From Chryseobacterium herbae (lineage in GTDB: Bacteria > Bacteroidota > Bacteroidia > Flavobacteriales > Weeksellaceae): a stretch of DNA of 64,000 nt. Positions 8,689 to 16,295 of the stretch are shown piece by piece. Position 1 is the first letter of the stretch. Each line of letters starts with the position of its first letter. The notes beneath the pieces were generated by a model. That model was not told the origin of the DNA and searched no databases. It saw nothing but the letters and a program-made list of their open reading frames with translations. The DNA lies in assembly GCF_025154075.1 (NCBI RefSeq), contig NZ_JAOAMU010000001.1:333991-397990 (forward strand), given 5' to 3'. The position numbers and the translations under genes were made by a program.

Positions 8689-8720
8689 CAAAGATATAGT
8701 ATTTTTACGAATCTACAAAA
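8689..8720 (-). promoter_or_regulatory. pyrB operon promoter
   Basis: TATCTTTG (8696-8689) fits the Bacteroidota -7 consensus TAnnTTTG exactly, with TTTTG (8720-8716) as the -33 element and a 19-bp spacer. Transcription would start near 8687-8682, at or just before the leader ORF ATG. Confidence 0.75.
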
Positions 8721-8777
8721 CCAAATTTTCAAAAAAATTAAAACCTGTAATCTTTCCTTATTTTCATTTATAATTGA

Positions 8778-8785
8778 TATTTTTG
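8778..8785 (+). promoter_or_regulatory. -7 promoter element of the Lrp-like gene
   Basis: TATTTTTG matches TAnnTTTG and lies 19 bp before the ATG at 8805. No clear -33 TTTG is visible, so the promoter may need an activator or self-regulation. Confidence 0.5.
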
Positions 8786-8804
8786 TTAAAACTCAACCCT
8801 ACCT

Positions 8805-9266
8805 ATGGATTTAAAAGACAAAATGATTCTCAGCATTATTCAGGAAGACTCTACGCTATCTGTAAAAGAAATTTCAGAAAGGATAGGTCTTACGTTTACT
8901 CCTACGTATGAAAGGATTAAACAACTGGAGAAACATGGCATCATTGAGAAATATGTCGGTCTTTTGAACCGTGAAAAACTAGGTTTGAATATTGTGGTCT
9001 ACTGTAACGTCCGTCTTAAGGAGCAATCCCAGAAAGTACTGGAAACCTTTGAAAAAAACATTATGAAACATGATGAAGTTCAGGAAATCATCAGTCTTTC
9101 CGGCGAGTACGATTACATGCTTAAGATCATTGCAAAGGACATTAATTCCTATAATGATTTCGCAGTTAATGTGATCTCAAATATTCCTAATATTGGCCAG
9201 TATCACAGTTCTATCGTCCTTCACGAGGTGAAAAAATCGACTAAGTTTAAAATTGATCTGGAATAA
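8805..9266 (+). CDS. Lrp/AsnC family transcriptional regulator
   Basis: 153 residues: an N-terminal winged helix-turn-helix (about 1-60, with ILSIIQEDSTLSVKEISERIG) and a C-terminal RAM/AsnC ligand-binding domain (about 65-145, with GEYDYMLKI). Members bind amino acids as octamers and control amino-acid metabolism. It is divergent from pyrB and convergent with argH, sitting exactly between the pyrimidine operon and the arginine cluster, so an arginine or aspartate response is plausible but unproven. Start MDLKDKMILS at 8805. Confidence 0.93.
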   Translation: MDLKDKMILSIIQEDSTLSVKEISERIGLTFTPTYERIKQLEKHGIIEKYVGLLNREKLGLNIVVYCNVRLKEQSQKVLETFEKNIMKHDEVQEIISLSGEYDYMLKIIAKDINSYNDFAVNVISNIPNIGQYHSSIVLHEVKKSTKFKIDLE

Positions 9267-9284
9267 TTTTCATTTAAACTACTA

Positions 9285-9392
9285 GATGCTTCGACTTCGC
9301 TCAGCATGACATTTCTTATACTAAACGTCATTTTGTAGCGATGTCATGCTGAGCATAAACTATCGGTTTACAAACGAAGTTTACGAAGCATC
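9285..9392. repeat. Imperfect palindromic repeat between convergent lrp and argH
   Basis: Outer arms GATGCTTCG and CGAAGCATC and inner arms TCAGCATGACA and TGTCATGCTGA form a roughly 108-bp inverted repeat. GCTTCGACTTCGCTCAGCAT-type elements are, to my knowledge, dispersed repeats in flavobacterial genomes. Lying between convergent genes, it could also act as a two-way terminator, although no T-run is evident. Confidence 0.8.
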
Positions 9393-9401
9393 AAGATAGT
9401 A

Positions 9402-10706
9402 CTAACCCAATAATTTATTCTTCAGCTTATTAAACTGATATTCTATTTTGTCCAGACATAGATTTCCTATACTTCCCTGATGGCTGTGGTCAAGGTTTCC
9501 AACTTCAAACTCAAATTCATTATTTTCAATCTCCTGCCCTACTTTTACATAAGCATCGCGGAATGAACTTCCTTTTTTCACTTCTTCATTGATCTTCTCT
9601 ACACTGAAAAGATACTTGTACTTCTCATCTTCCAGAATTCCGTCTTTCACCTGAATATTCGGAAGGGTATAACTTAAAATCTCCAGACATTCCTTTAACG
9701 AATCGATAGCCGGGAAAAGAATTTCTTTTGTCAGCTGTACGTCTCTGTGGTATCCTGACGGTAAATTATTGGTCAATAAGATAAGCTCATTCGGTAAGGA
9801 CTGAATTCTGTTGCATCGTGCACGAACCAGCTCGAAAACATCCGGGTTCTTTTTGTGAGGCATAATACTGCTTCCTGTCGTAAATTCTTTCGGAAAGCTG
9901 ATAAAATCAAAGTTCTGGCTTAAATACAAGCAGACATCGTAGGCAAACTTTCCAAGAGTTCCCGCCAAAGTAGCCATAGCCATAGACAGCATTTTCTCTG
10001 ATTTTCCACGGGTCATCTGCGCGTACACAGAATTATAGTTCATCGACTGAAAACCTAAGTTATAGGTCGTGCTTTCTCTGTCAATAGGGAAAGAAGAACC
10101 ATATCCTGCCGCTGAACCCAAAGGATTCTTATTGATGATATTCTTCACCGAAAACAACAGTTCAACATCATCTAACAATGCTTCAGCATAGGCTCCAAAC
10201 CATAATCCAAACGATGATGGCATGGCAATCTGAAGATGGGTATAACCCGGAAGCAATTTATTTTTGTGCTGATCAGCCAGTTGGATTAAAATCTGGAAAA
10301 ACTCATCAGTCAAAGCTGTAATCTCACGGATCTCATCCAATAAATAAAGTTTAATATCCAATAAAACCTGATCATTACGGGATCTTGCCGTATGGATTTT
10401 CTTTCCGGTATCACCCAATTTTTCAATGAGTATTGCTTCAATCTGAGAATGGATATCTTCCGCTTCTTTATCGATCTCAAAATTTCCGTTCTCAATATCT
10501 TTTAAAATATCTGTCAAAACAAAAAGCATCTGTTCTGATTCTTCACCGGAGATAATTCCGGTTTCTGCCAACATCTGGCAGTGCGCCATGGAACCTTTAA
10601 CATCATATTTTGCTAAACGTTCGTCAAAGTCAAGATCTTTCCCGACTGTAAATTTGTTGACTAATATATTGGTGGCCAGGTCATCCTTTTGCCATATTTT
10701 TTTCAT
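9402..10706 (-). CDS. argH: Argininosuccinate lyase
   Basis: 434 residues, typical length. The fumarase/aspartase superfamily signature GSSIMPHKKNPD is present, with HTARSRNDQV near residue 105 and the TGYTHLQ-like LPGYTHLQIA loop. It splits argininosuccinate into arginine and fumarate, the last step of arginine synthesis. It is the final minus-strand gene of the arg cluster, 269 bp from argE', a gap wide enough to hold its own promoter, although no TAnnTTTG was recognised there. Confidence 0.97.
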   Translation of the reverse strand: MKKIWQKDDLATNILVNKFTVGKDLDFDERLAKYDVKGSMAHCQMLAETGIISGEESEQMLFVLTDILKDIENGNFEIDKEAEDIHSQIEAILIEKLGDTGKKIHTARSRNDQVLLDIKLYLLDEIREITALTDEFFQILIQLADQHKNKLLPGYTHLQIAMPSSFGLWFGAYAEALLDDVELLFSVKNIINKNPLGSAAGYGSSFPIDRESTTYNLGFQSMNYNSVYAQMTRGKSEKMLSMAMATLAGTLGKFAYDVCLYLSQNFDFISFPKEFTTGSSIMPHKKNPDVFELVRARCNRIQSLPNELILLTNNLPSGYHRDVQLTKEILFPAIDSLKECLEILSYTLPNIQVKDGILEDEKYKYLFSVEKINEEVKKGSSFRDAYVKVGQEIENNEFEFEVGNLDHSHQGSIGNLCLDKIEYQFNKLKNKLLG

Positions 10707-10881
10707 AATAATATTCTTTACAATATTTAATTCGTTTCAACCTGCTCAGCAAAGCCTCTTTAACTATAAAAAAACATCTCCGCATTGAAAAGTCTTCATT
10801 TTTAATTGTCTTTTTGCATAAATCCTTATTAAAAACTGAACTTTGATTGGCCTGCTGAGCGTGGTTAAAACATTTATTCTT

Positions 10882-10974
10882 TTAGATATTAGATGTTAGA
10901 AATTAGATGTTAGTATTACGGTGTATGTATCAATTTCCGGTATCTAACTTCTAATTTCTAGCCTCTAACTTCTC
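10882..10974. repeat. Convergent heptamer pair between argE' and argH
   Basis: The left arm (10882-10913) repeats TTAGATA, TTAGATG, TTAGAAA, TTAGATG with exact period 7; the right arm (10941-10974) repeats TCTAACT, TCTAATT, TCTAGCC, TCTAACT. The arms are reverse complements in word type, 27 bp apart, and could form a long imperfect hairpin. The rest of the 10707-10975 gap is AT-rich, with an additional CCTGCTCAGCA/TGCTGAGC-like inverted match and no gene. Confidence 0.7.
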
Positions 10975-10975
10975 T

Positions 10976-12058
10976 CTATAAAACTTTTTCTAAGATCCTG
11001 ATATAGATCTCAATTCCTTCCTCGATCTCTTTGATATAGATGTATTCATCTGCCGTGTGGGAGCGCCTACTGTCGCCGGGACCTATTTTCACGGATGTGC
11101 ATGGAATAATGGCTTGATCGGATGATGTTGGTGAACCGTAAGTGGTCCTTCCGATTTCCAGACCTGCTTGTACAAACGGGTGATCCATTTCTATTTTTGA
11201 GGAATTTAACCTGAAAGATCTGGCCGTTAATGAAGATTTCATCTGCGACTGAATGATTTCAAAAGCTTCCTGATTGGAATATTCATCGGTAACCCTTACA
11301 TCCAGAGTGAATGTACAGACTTCCGGAACTACATTATGCTGAACACCGGCATGAATTCCCGACAGCGTCACTTTAACTTCCCCTAAATAATCTGAAACCT
11401 TCGGAAATCTGTAATTCAGAATACGCTGAATATCTTCCATACATTTTACAATGGAGTTATCATCGTTCGGATGAGCAGCGTGAGAAGGAGTTCCTTTCAT
11501 TTCCCCGTCTATCACCAAAAGTCCTTTTTCCGAGATCGCCAGATTCATCTGCGTGGGTTCTCCTACAATGGCAAGTCCGATGTTCGGAAGCTGTGGAAAT
11601 AAGGCCTCAATTCCATCAAATCCTGAAATCTCCTCCTCTGCCGTCAACGCAATCACTAAATTATATTTTAAATCTTCTTTCTCATAAAAATGTAAAAAAA
11701 CCTGAGCCATAGACACCAGAGAAGCTCCGGCATCATTACTTCCCAATCCGTACAGCTTTCCGTCCTGCTCAACCGGAAGAAACGGATCTAGTGTGTAGGC
11801 TTTATTCGGTTTTACTGTATCATGATGGGTGTTCAGTAAAATAGACGGCTTCAATATATCAAAGTTTTTATTGACTGCCCAGATGTTGTTTTTAAAACGT
11901 TTCGCAGGAATATGATGCTTGTTAAAAAAGTTCTCAATTTCTACGGATGTATTGTATTCATCCTTACTGAATGAAGGAATGGCAATCAGTTTTTTAAGCA
12001 ATTCAACTGCTTGAGTCAGTAGCTCTTCTTTACTATAAACAGATTTCAGTTCCTCCAT
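10976..12058 (-). CDS. argE: M20 deacylase, N-acylcitrulline/ornithine type (ArgE-like)
   Basis: 360 residues of the M20 metallopeptidase family. Zinc ligands appear in NTHHDTVKP (about residue 78), GLGSNDAGAS and the catalytic TAEEEISG; a dimerisation lid lies between. In this cluster carbamoylation occurs on an N-acylated ornithine, so the enzyme is expected to remove the acyl group from N-acyl-citrulline rather than act as a classical acetylornithine deacetylase (inference from ArgF'). Its first 26 bp overlap the argB end, indicating translational coupling. Confidence 0.85.
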   Translation of the reverse strand: MEELKSVYSKEELLTQAVELLKKLIAIPSFSKDEYNTSVEIENFFNKHHIPAKRFKNNIWAVNKNFDILKPSILLNTHHDTVKPNKAYTLDPFLPVEQDGKLYGLGSNDAGASLVSMAQVFLHFYEKEDLKYNLVIALTAEEEISGFDGIEALFPQLPNIGLAIVGEPTQMNLAISEKGLLVIDGEMKGTPSHAAHPNDDNSIVKCMEDIQRILNYRFPKVSDYLGEVKVTLSGIHAGVQHNVVPEVCTFTLDVRVTDEYSNQEAFEIIQSQMKSSLTARSFRLNSSKIEMDHPFVQAGLEIGRTTYGSPTSSDQAIIPCTSVKIGPGDSRRSHTADEYIYIKEIEEGIEIYIRILEKVL

Positions 12059-12827
12059 GATGATTTTCTATATGGTTTTTTAATTGGGTTTCTTTGATTA
12101 AGAATACCTTGTTTACATTATTTTTTACTGCTCCAAGAGCGTTTTCAAGTTTGGGTAAAATTCCCTTATGCAGCTTTCCTTCTTTTTTTAAAACAGAAAA
12201 CTCTTCTTCAGATATTTTTTTTATAACAGATCCGGAATCTTCAATATCTTCCAAAACCCCTTCTTTATCAAAACAATACAACAATTCTACATCATATTTT
12301 GAAGATAAAGCCTGAGCCATGACCGAAGCAATCGTGTCTGCATTGGTGTTAAAAAGATTTCCTTTTTTGTCATGGGTAATGGCTGAAAAAACCGGTACAA
12401 GTTTAAGTTTAATCAATTTTGAGATCAATTTCCTGTTCACGCTTTTCTTCTCAATATCTCCTACAAATCCGAAATCTATTTCCGGATGCTCTCTTTTTTT
12501 GGCTTTAATCAAATTCGCATCAGCTCCGGAAAAACCCATTGCCCTACATTTTTTCTGCTGAAGTTTTGCCACAATATTTTTATTGATTCCTCCCGCATAT
12601 ACCATCGCCACAATATCCAATGTTTCTTTATCCGTGATTCTTCGCCCGTTGATCATTTTTTGTTCAACGCCTAATTTATCCGCCAGCGTAGTTGCTAATT
12701 TTCCGCCTCCATGAACCAAAATTTTCTTTTCCTTAATTTCAGAAAACTGCTCTAAAAATTGGTCCAGCAAATCCGGATCGTCGATCAGAGCTCCTCCTAT
12801 TTTTATGATGTATAATTTTTCTTTCAT
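12033..12827 (-). CDS. argB: N-acetylglutamate kinase (acylglutamate kinase)
   Basis: 264 residues of the amino-acid kinase fold: KIGGALID at the N terminus, VHGGGKLATTLADKLG, and NTNADTIASVMAQAL near the nucleotide site. It phosphorylates N-acylglutamate, the second step of arginine synthesis. The argE' start codon lies inside its 3' end. Upstream of the start are two two-hairpin repeats that separate it from argF'. The N-terminal helix of arginine-inhibited kinases is absent, so feedback inhibition at this step is not evident. Confidence 0.95.
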   Translation of the reverse strand: MKEKLYIIKIGGALIDDPDLLDQFLEQFSEIKEKKILVHGGGKLATTLADKLGVEQKMINGRRITDKETLDIVAMVYAGGINKNIVAKLQQKKCRAMGFSGADANLIKAKKREHPEIDFGFVGDIEKKSVNRKLISKLIKLKLVPVFSAITHDKKGNLFNTNADTIASVMAQALSSKYDVELLYCFDKEGVLEDIEDSGSVIKKISEEEFSVLKKEGKLHKGILPKLENALGAVKNNVNKVFLIKETQLKNHIENHHGGTEICL

Positions 12828-12831
12828 TTTA

Positions 12832-12886
12832 ATTGATAGGATTTCATCCTATCTTGGGTTAAATCGTTCCGTTGGAACTCTTTATG
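12832..12886. repeat. Two-hairpin repeat element, copy 1 (upstream of argB)
   Basis: On the + strand GATAGGAT-TTC-ATCCTATC is followed by TTGGGTTAAATC and GTTCC-GTT-GGAAC, then CTTTATG. Both palindromes are perfect. The element ends 5 bp from the argB start codon. Confidence 0.75.
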
Positions 12887-12899
12887 GATTTATGTTTGA

Positions 12900-12961
12900 T
12901 TGATAGTTTGACAGGATTGCATCCTATTCTTGGCTAAATCGTTCTGTTGGAACTCTTTATG
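12900..12961. repeat. Two-hairpin repeat element, copy 2 (at the argF' stop)
   Basis: A diverged copy (AGGAT-TGC-ATCCT and GTTCT-GTT-GGAAC, the latter with a G-U pair). Its end, TAAAGAG on the minus strand, supplies the argF' stop codon. Confidence 0.7.
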
Positions 12962-13913
12962 CGTTTATTTCATCTAGAATTTCGCTGAATACGGCTTGTG
13001 CAGAGAAAATTCGGTTTTTGGCCTGCTGATAAATGATGGAGTTTTTTCCGTCCATTACCTCATCGCTTAATTCTACATTACGACGGACAGGAAGACAGTG
13101 CATTACTTTACCATCGTTGGTGTTTTTCAGTTTTTCTCCGGTCAGCATCCAGTTTTCTTTTACTTCCGGCATGGCTGCATAGTCATCGAAAGACGACCAG
13201 TTTTTCACATAGACAAAATCGGCATCTTGTAAAGCTTCATCCTGATTATGAATCACTTTGATGTCTTTTGTGAAATTTTTATCCAGATCATAACCCTCAG
13301 GATTGGCGATTACGAAATCAACGTCCATTTCCTGCATCCATTCTGCAAAGGAATTTCCTACGGCCTGAGCAATCGGCTTGATGTGTGGCGCCCAGGTCAG
13401 AACTACTTTCGGTTTGCGTTCCTCCTTCCAGTTTTCTGTAATGGTAAGGCAGTCTGCCAGACTTTGAAGCGGGTGTCGCGTTGCGGATTCCAGAGAAATA
13501 ACAGGTACTTTGGCGTGCTGCTCAAACTGACTCAGGATACTTTCGTTAACATCGTCTTCTTTAGATTTCATGCCCGCGAAACAACGCACTGCAATGATGT
13601 CACAATATTGATTTAATACTTCTATTGCATCTTTGATATGTTCAACGGTATCGCCATTCATTATGGCTCCGTCTGCAAATTCCAGATTCCAGGCTTCCTG
13701 GGCTGCGTTTAAAGTCAGGACATTCAATCCTAAGTTCTGTGCGGCGATCTGGCTGCTTAAACGGGTTCTTAAACTTGAATTTAAAAACACAAGGCCTATT
13801 GTTTTTCCCTTTCCTTTTTCCGGTTCGGAATTGGGGGTTTCTTTGATTTGTAAAGCTTTCTTTATGATTTCCTGTAAGTTTTTTACGTCGCTTACAGAGG
13901 TGAATTTTTTCAT
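12957..13913 (-). CDS. argF': N-succinylornithine/N-acetylornithine carbamoyltransferase (ArgF')
   Basis: 318 residues, related to the Bacteroides SOTCase and Xanthomonas AOTCase rather than to ornithine carbamoyltransferase. The carbamoyl-phosphate site FLNSSLRTR (43-51), ESATRHPLQSLAD and TWAPHIKP are visible. The specificity residue is V90 (GDTVEH); SOTCase has Pro and AOTCase has Glu there, and Val at this site in AOTCase is reported to give succinylornithine activity. The substrate is therefore predicted to be N-succinyl-L-ornithine. It lies between argD and argB in the arg cluster; the stop codon is provided by a repeat element. Confidence 0.92.
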   Translation of the reverse strand: MKKFTSVSDVKNLQEIIKKALQIKETPNSEPEKGKGKTIGLVFLNSSLRTRLSSQIAAQNLGLNVLTLNAAQEAWNLEFADGAIMNGDTVEHIKDAIEVLNQYCDIIAVRCFAGMKSKEDDVNESILSQFEQHAKVPVISLESATRHPLQSLADCLTITENWKEERKPKVVLTWAPHIKPIAQAVGNSFAEWMQEMDVDFVIANPEGYDLDKNFTKDIKVIHNQDEALQDADFVYVKNWSSFDDYAAMPEVKENWMLTGEKLKNTNDGKVMHCLPVRRNVELSDEVMDGKNSIIYQQAKNRIFSAQAVFSEILDEINA

Positions 13914-13960
13914 TTGATGAATTTTTTAATTAATTGTGATAATCATAACCCATTTATGGA

Positions 13961-15100
13961 TTAAATCTTATCTAAAACTACTTTTAAAGCAACGACAAAA
14001 AGATCTGTTTCTTCTTTGCCGATATTAAGAGCCGGAAGGATCCTCAATACACTTTTGTCATTGGAATTTCCTGTAAAAATGTGATGATCGTACAATAGAC
14101 TTTTCCTCACTTCAGAACAGTCCTGATCCAACTCTGCTCCAATCATTAAACCTTTCCTTCGAATGGATTTAATATGGGGAAAGTCTTTAATTTCGTTTTC
14201 AATATAGTCACCCATTTGCTGAGCATTGGCCATAAGATTTTCCTCCTTCATCACATCCAGAACAGCGATTGCTGCTGCACAGGCTAAGTGATTTCCCCCG
14301 AAAGTCGTTCCCAATAAACCGTTACTTGCCTCAAACTTTGGATGAATTAAAACACCTCCGATCGGGAAACCATTTCCCATTCCTTTGGCTGTCGTGATCA
14401 TATCCGGTTCAATTCCAAATTCCTGATGGGCAAAGAAATATCCGCTTCTACCATATCCTGACTGGACTTCATCCAGAATCAATGCTGCGTCATATTTTTC
14501 ACACAGTTCTTTAATTTTGGATAAGAACTCTGCTGTCGGGATCATAATTCCGCCTACACCCTGAATTCCTTCAATGATAACGGATGAAATTTCGCTTCCC
14601 TGAGCTTCAAAAATCTCTTCAAGCTGTTTGATATCATTCCACTCAGATTTAATAAATCTTTCAGAAAAATTAACCGGGGCGACAATTTTCGGATTATCTG
14701 TCACAGAAACCGCCGCAGAAGTTCTTCCGTGGAAGGATCCCGAGAAATAAAGCACTTTACTTTTTCCATTATGGAAAGAGGCCAGTTTCAATGCGTTTTC
14801 ATTTGCTTCAGCTCCTGAATTACACAGAAAAAGATTGTAATCTTCATAACCTGAAAGCTTGCCCAATTTTTCGGCCAGTTCAATCTGCAATTCATTTTGA
14901 ACCGAGTTTGAATAGAAAGATATTTTTTCCAGCTGCTCTTTCAATTGAGCTTGATAATGAGGATGATTGTGTCCGATGGAAATCACTGCGTGACCGCCAT
15001 AGAAATCAAGGTATTTTTCGCCTTTATCGTCCCAAAGGAAAGAACCTTGGGCCTTTACCGGATTTATGTTGAATAATGGATATACGTTGAATAAATTCAT
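13961..15100 (-). CDS. argD: N-acylornithine aminotransferase
   Basis: 379 residues, class III PLP aminotransferase. The cofactor lysine is K239 in TTAKGMGNGFPIGG; the phosphate site lies around NSGAEANENA, and the LILDEVQSG motif is present. It converts N-acylglutamate semialdehyde to N-acylornithine with glutamate as amino donor; the acyl group is likely succinyl given the ArgF' V90. Minus strand, 47 bp upstream of argF' and 100 bp downstream of argC, whose gap contains a heptamer pair. Confidence 0.93.
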   Translation of the reverse strand: MNLFNVYPLFNINPVKAQGSFLWDDKGEKYLDFYGGHAVISIGHNHPHYQAQLKEQLEKISFYSNSVQNELQIELAEKLGKLSGYEDYNLFLCNSGAEANENALKLASFHNGKSKVLYFSGSFHGRTSAAVSVTDNPKIVAPVNFSERFIKSEWNDIKQLEEIFEAQGSEISSVIIEGIQGVGGIMIPTAEFLSKIKELCEKYDAALILDEVQSGYGRSGYFFAHQEFGIEPDMITTAKGMGNGFPIGGVLIHPKFEASNGLLGTTFGGNHLACAAAIAVLDVMKEENLMANAQQMGDYIENEIKDFPHIKSIRRKGLMIGAELDQDCSEVRKSLLYDHHIFTGNSNDKSVLRILPALNIGKEETDLFVVALKVVLDKI

Positions 15101-15134
15101 GTCTTGTTATAAATAATAATTGATAAATGATTGT

Positions 15135-15197
15135 TGCGAGGTTCGGGTTACGTGATTCGAGTTTAAAAATTCACTATTGACTTATTGACCATTCACT
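15135..15197. repeat. Convergent heptamer pair between argC and argD
   Basis: G-type words GAGGTTC, GGGTTAC, GTGATTC, GAGTTTA are followed at once by TTCACTA, TTGACTTA, TTGACCA, TTCACTT. This is the shortest pair, with almost no interior. It fills the argC-argD gap. Confidence 0.55.
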
Positions 15198-15200
15198 TTT

Positions 15201-16163
15201 TTAAAATGCTACCGGCTTTAGGTTCAGTCCGAGGTTTTCTTCCCAACCCATCGCTATATTCATATTTTGTACCGCCTGTCCGGACGCTCCTTTCAACAAA
15301 TTGTCAATCGCTGAGTGAATAACTGCTACATTCCCACTCTTTTCTATATGAATCACACAGCGATTGGTATTGACAACCTGCTTTAAATCAATTGCATTTT
15401 CACTTACCTTGACAAAAGGCTCCCCTTCATAAAAATCCTGATACAACTGAACGATATCTGAAAGTACTAAATCCGTTTTCACTGTAGAACTTGTAAAAAT
15501 TCCTCTTGCAAAATCTCCTCTCCATGGAACAAAATTCAGACTGATATCTTTATGATTAAACGAAACTAACTGCTGTAAAATCTCTTCCACATGCTGATGG
15601 GTCATCGTTTTGTATGCCGAAATATTATCGTTCCTCCAGGTGAAATGTGTCGTTGCCTGCAAAGACTGACCCGCACCTGTAGAACCTGTAATTCCCGTCG
15701 TGTACACTTCATTCAACAACCCTTTTTCCGCTAACGGAAGAAGCGCCAATTGAATTGCTGTTGCAAAACATCCCGGATTGGCAATGCTTTTTGCACCTTT
15801 CAGATTTTTTTTATTGATTTCAGGAAGTCCGTAGATAAAATTTCTGTTTCCCAAACTTCCGTCCAAACGGAAATCATTTCCAAGATCAATGACTAAAGTC
15901 TCATCTTTTACTGGATTTTTAATAAGCCAGTTCTCACTCTCCTTATGAGGAAGACACAGAAATAAAATATCCACCTCTTCCGGTTGATCCGTTAAAACCT
16001 GCTCACAAACTGCCGTTAAATCCGGGTACAAATCTGAAATTTTTGTCCCCGAATTGGAACGGCTATATAAAAAACTCAATGACACATTGGGATGAAAAGC
16101 CAGCACACGGACCAATTCGCTTCCTGTGTAGCCGTTGGCGCCTACAATTCCTACTTTTTTCAT
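15201..16163 (-). CDS. argC: N-acyl-gamma-glutamyl-phosphate reductase
   Basis: 320 residues. The NAD(P) loop GIVGANGYTGSELVR is at the N terminus, catalytic C132 lies in SIANPGCFATA, and HQHVEEI supplies the conserved histidine. It reduces the ArgB product to N-acylglutamate semialdehyde. The family usually has about 310-345 residues. Its start codon is 29 bp from a truncated two-hairpin repeat. Confidence 0.95.
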   Translation of the reverse strand: MKKVGIVGANGYTGSELVRVLAFHPNVSLSFLYSRSNSGTKISDLYPDLTAVCEQVLTDQPEEVDILFLCLPHKESENWLIKNPVKDETLVIDLGNDFRLDGSLGNRNFIYGLPEINKKNLKGAKSIANPGCFATAIQLALLPLAEKGLLNEVYTTGITGSTGAGQSLQATTHFTWRNDNISAYKTMTHQHVEEILQQLVSFNHKDISLNFVPWRGDFARGIFTSSTVKTDLVLSDIVQLYQDFYEGEPFVKVSENAIDLKQVVNTNRCVIHIEKSGNVAVIHSAIDNLLKGASGQAVQNMNIAMGWEENLGLNLKPVAF

Positions 16164-16191
16164 ATTTTAATGATATGATGATTTGATTATG

Positions 16192-16228
16192 ATTGATAGG
16201 ATTTTATCTTATCCTTGGGTAAATCGTT
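16192..16228. repeat. Two-hairpin repeat element, copy 3 (truncated)
   Basis: GATAGGAT-TTT-ATCTTATC (one G-U pair) then TTGGGTAAATCG; the GTTCC/GGAAC hairpin is degenerate and replaced by the start of copy 4. Confidence 0.6.
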
Positions 16229-16230
16229 TT

Positions 16231-16286
16231 TATTGATAGGACTGCGTCCTATCCTGGGGTAAATCGTTCCGTTGGAACTCTTTATT
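16231..16286. repeat. Two-hairpin repeat element, copy 4 (after argG)
   Basis: GATAGGAC-TGC-GTCCTATC shows a compensatory C/G change relative to GATAGGAT...ATCCTATC in copy 1. A perfect GTTCC-GTT-GGAAC follows. On the minus strand the TAAAGAG word is repeated at the argG stop codon. Confidence 0.75.
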
Positions 16287-16295
16287 CAGAGCTCT

